DNA from: Nitrospirillum amazonense
GTDB lineage: Bacteria; Pseudomonadota; Alphaproteobacteria; Azospirillales; Azospirillaceae
Assembly: GCF_007828035.1 (NCBI RefSeq)
Contig: NZ_VITV01000002.1
Span: 799,591-863,590 of the forward strand
Reading direction: 5' to 3'
Length of the DNA stretch: 64,000 nucleotides
In this document: positions 62,589 to 64,000 of the stretch, one piece after another
Layout: each line of letters starts with the position of its first letter
Numbering within the stretch: the first letter of the stretch is position 1
Made by a program: the position numbers and the translations under genes
The notes under the pieces: generated by a model
What the model saw: the letters and a program-made list of their open reading frames with translations, nothing else
What the model was told of the DNA's origin: nothing
The model's database searches: none

Positions 62589-63926
62589 CTACGCCGCGCC
62601 CTTTTCCGCCTTGCGCGCGGTGAAGCGGTTGACCGGAACCTCCAACCCCAGATTGTCGCGGAAGGTCTCGCCCTCATACTCCCGCCGCAGCAGGCCACGG
62701 TCCTGGAGGATGGGCACCACCGTCTCCACGAACACGTCCAGCTGCTTGGGCAGCGCCTCGAAGAAGACGAAGCCGTCGGCGGCCTTGGCGTCCAGCCACT
62801 GCTGGAACTTGTCGGCGATCTGTTCCGGCGTGCCGACGAAGTTGCCGCGCGGTGTGGCGAAGCGCTGGGCCACCTGGCGCAGGGTGAGGCCGTCGCGCTT
62901 GGCGGCGCTGACGATCTTCAACACGCTGCTCTGGTTGCTGTTGAGGCCGACGGCGGTCACGTCCGGGAAGGGCGCGTCCAGGTCGTACTGGCTGAAATCG
63001 TGGTCGTTGAACGGCCGGCCCAGCATGGACAGGGCGTTCTCGATGGACACCAGGTTGGCCAGTTCCTGGTACTTCGCCTCGGCCTCCGCCTCGGTGGCGC
63101 CCACCACCGGCGCCACGCCCGGCAGGATGAACACCTTCTCCGGGTCGCGGCCGAAACCGGCCGCCCGCGCCTTCACGTCGGCGTAGTAGGCCTGCGCCTC
63201 CGCCAGATCATCCTGGCCGACGAAGATGGCGTCGGCGTGCCTGGCGGCGAAGTTCTTGCCGTCCTCCGACGCGCCGGCCTGGAAGATCACCGGCTGGCCC
63301 TGGGGCGATCGGGCGATGTTCAGGGGGCCCTTCACCTGGAAGAACTCCCCCTTATGGTCCAGGGTGTTGAGCTTCTTCGGGTCGAAGAAGACGCCGCTTT
63401 CCTTGTCATGGACCAGGGCGTCATCCTCCCAGCTGTCCCACAGGCCCTGGACCACATCCAGGTATTCGGCCGCCAGGCGATAGCGCTGGTCATGGGCCAG
63501 GTGCTGGGCCTTGCTGTAGTTGGCGGCGCTGCCCTCCAGCCAGCTGGTGACCACGTTCCAGCCCGCCCGGCCGCCGCTGATATGGTCCAGCGAGGCGAAC
63601 TGGCGTGCCACGTTATAGGGCTCGCTGTAGCTGACGGTCAGGGTGCCGACCAGGCCGATATGGCTGGTGGCGCCGGCCAGCGCCGACAGGATGGTCAGCG
63701 GCTCGAACCGGTTCAGATAGTGGGGGCTGGACTTCTCGGTGATGTAGACGCTGTCGGCCACGAACAGGAAGTCGAACTTGCCCTTCTCCGCCACCTGCGC
63801 CTGGCGCTTGTAGAAGGCGAAGTTGGTGCTGGCGTCGGGCTGGGCGTCCGGATGGCGCCAGTCACCCCAGGTGCGGCCAACGCCGTGAAGGATGAAACCC
63901 AGTTTCAACTGCTTGCCCGCACTCAT
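62589..63926 (-). CDS. NtaA/SnaA/DszA-family flavin-dependent monooxygenase
   Basis: 445 residues, LLM-superfamily TIM barrel of the NtaA/SnaA/DszA (SoxA) group, which uses FMNH2 and O2. Motifs: [49 protein letters not shown] read in parts, and [23 protein letters not shown]. The group often oxidises organosulfur, aminopolycarboxylate or aromatic compounds. ATG at 63926 with GGAGG six bases upstream. An operon may continue beyond the end of the window, where an FMN reductase might be expected. Substrate unknown. Confidence 0.9.
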   Translation of the reverse strand: MSAGKQLKLGFILHGVGRTWGDWRHPDAQPDASTNFAFYKRQAQVAEKGKFDFLFVADSVYITEKSSPHYLNRFEPLTILSALAGATSHIGLVGTLTVSYSEPYNVARQFASLDHISGGRAGWNVVTSWLEGSAANYSKAQHLAHDQRYRLAAEYLDVVQGLWDSWEDDALVHDKESGVFFDPKKLNTLDHKGEFFQVKGPLNIARSPQGQPVIFQAGASEDGKNFAARHADAIFVGQDDLAEAQAYYADVKARAAGFGRDPEKVFILPGVAPVVGATEAEAEAKYQELANLVSIENALSMLGRPFNDHDFSQYDLDAPFPDVTAVGLNSNQSSVLKIVSAAKRDGLTLRQVAQRFATPRGNFVGTPEQIADKFQQWLDAKAADGFVFFEALPKQLDVFVETVVPILQDRGLLRREYEGETFRDNLGLEVPVNRFTARKAEKGAA

Positions 63927-64000
63927 GATCGCCTCCGCTGAAATCAAGGCGGTCAGCATCCGGGCGGGACCGGCGCCACACAAACGAGTCTTCTCAATGA

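Overview
This window reads as chromosomal DNA of a high-GC Gram-negative alphaproteobacterium. I infer a Rhodospirillales/Azospirillaceae-like organism (Nitrospirillum or Niveispirillum type) from the very high GC, two TonB-dependent outer-membrane receptors, a twin-arginine leader, the Ppx/GppA-RlmE pair, a long LeuA preceded by a Leu-rich leader peptide, and tRNA genes with encoded CCA. The genus is not proven. No phage, insertion sequence or CRISPR array was seen.

Layout. 1-1236: 3' end of a GH42 beta-galactosidase. 1294-6841: small redox and detoxification units (a 6-oxocamphor-hydrolase-like crotonase, LysR, GST, peroxiredoxin, a reductase with a divergent HxlR regulator, an NTF2-like protein). 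6838-28640: a large glycoside-utilisation locus. 28953-38246: housekeeping genes (guaA, rsmB, guaB, rlmE, ppx/gppA) interrupted by a secreted hydrolase and two acetyltransferases. 38674-38891: two identical tRNA-Gln(CTG) genes. 39088-53544: an ankyrin protein, then a secreted-peptidase district (M13, two tandem S10, S9, one unknown secreted protein) with dehydrogenase, FAH and LysR genes between. 53596-55319: a lower-GC divergent pair of a metallo-beta-lactamase-fold hydrolase and a TetR regulator. 55476-57626: a siderophore-type receptor. 57871-59831: leuA with its leader peptide. 59843-63926: LysR/SDR pair, secreted cupin, flavin monooxygenase.

The main discovery candidate is the 6838-28640 locus. 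Its core is an adjacent gene pair (21300-22310 and 20893-21285) that I recognise as the large TIM-barrel subunit and the small DUF6379-type beta subunit of a C-glycoside deglycosidase (CarBC/DgpBC family). These enzymes break the C-C bond between a 3-oxo-sugar and its aglycone. Around the pair are a Gfo/Idh/MocA oxidoreductase, two further TIM-barrel sugar isomerase-like genes, a GPH symporter, two MFS transporters, a GH3 glucosidase, a secreted carboxylesterase, a TonB receptor, and a GMC dehydrogenase with its twin-arginine small subunit (glucoside 3-dehydrogenase type). An LLM flavin monooxygenase with its own FMN reductase lies in the same locus and could attack a released aglycone.

A model: outer-membrane uptake, ester removal, oxidation at sugar C3, inner-membrane transport, C-C or O-glycosidic cleavage, then processing of the keto-sugar. 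AT-rich palindromic boxes built on AAGAAT-N4-ATTCTT or related half-sites lie in promoter regions throughout this locus and I found none elsewhere in the window, so it may be one regulon. The TetR-family gene inside it, which has an AT-hook-like tail, is the obvious candidate regulator. The family calls come from reading the proteins; the pathway and the regulon are inference.
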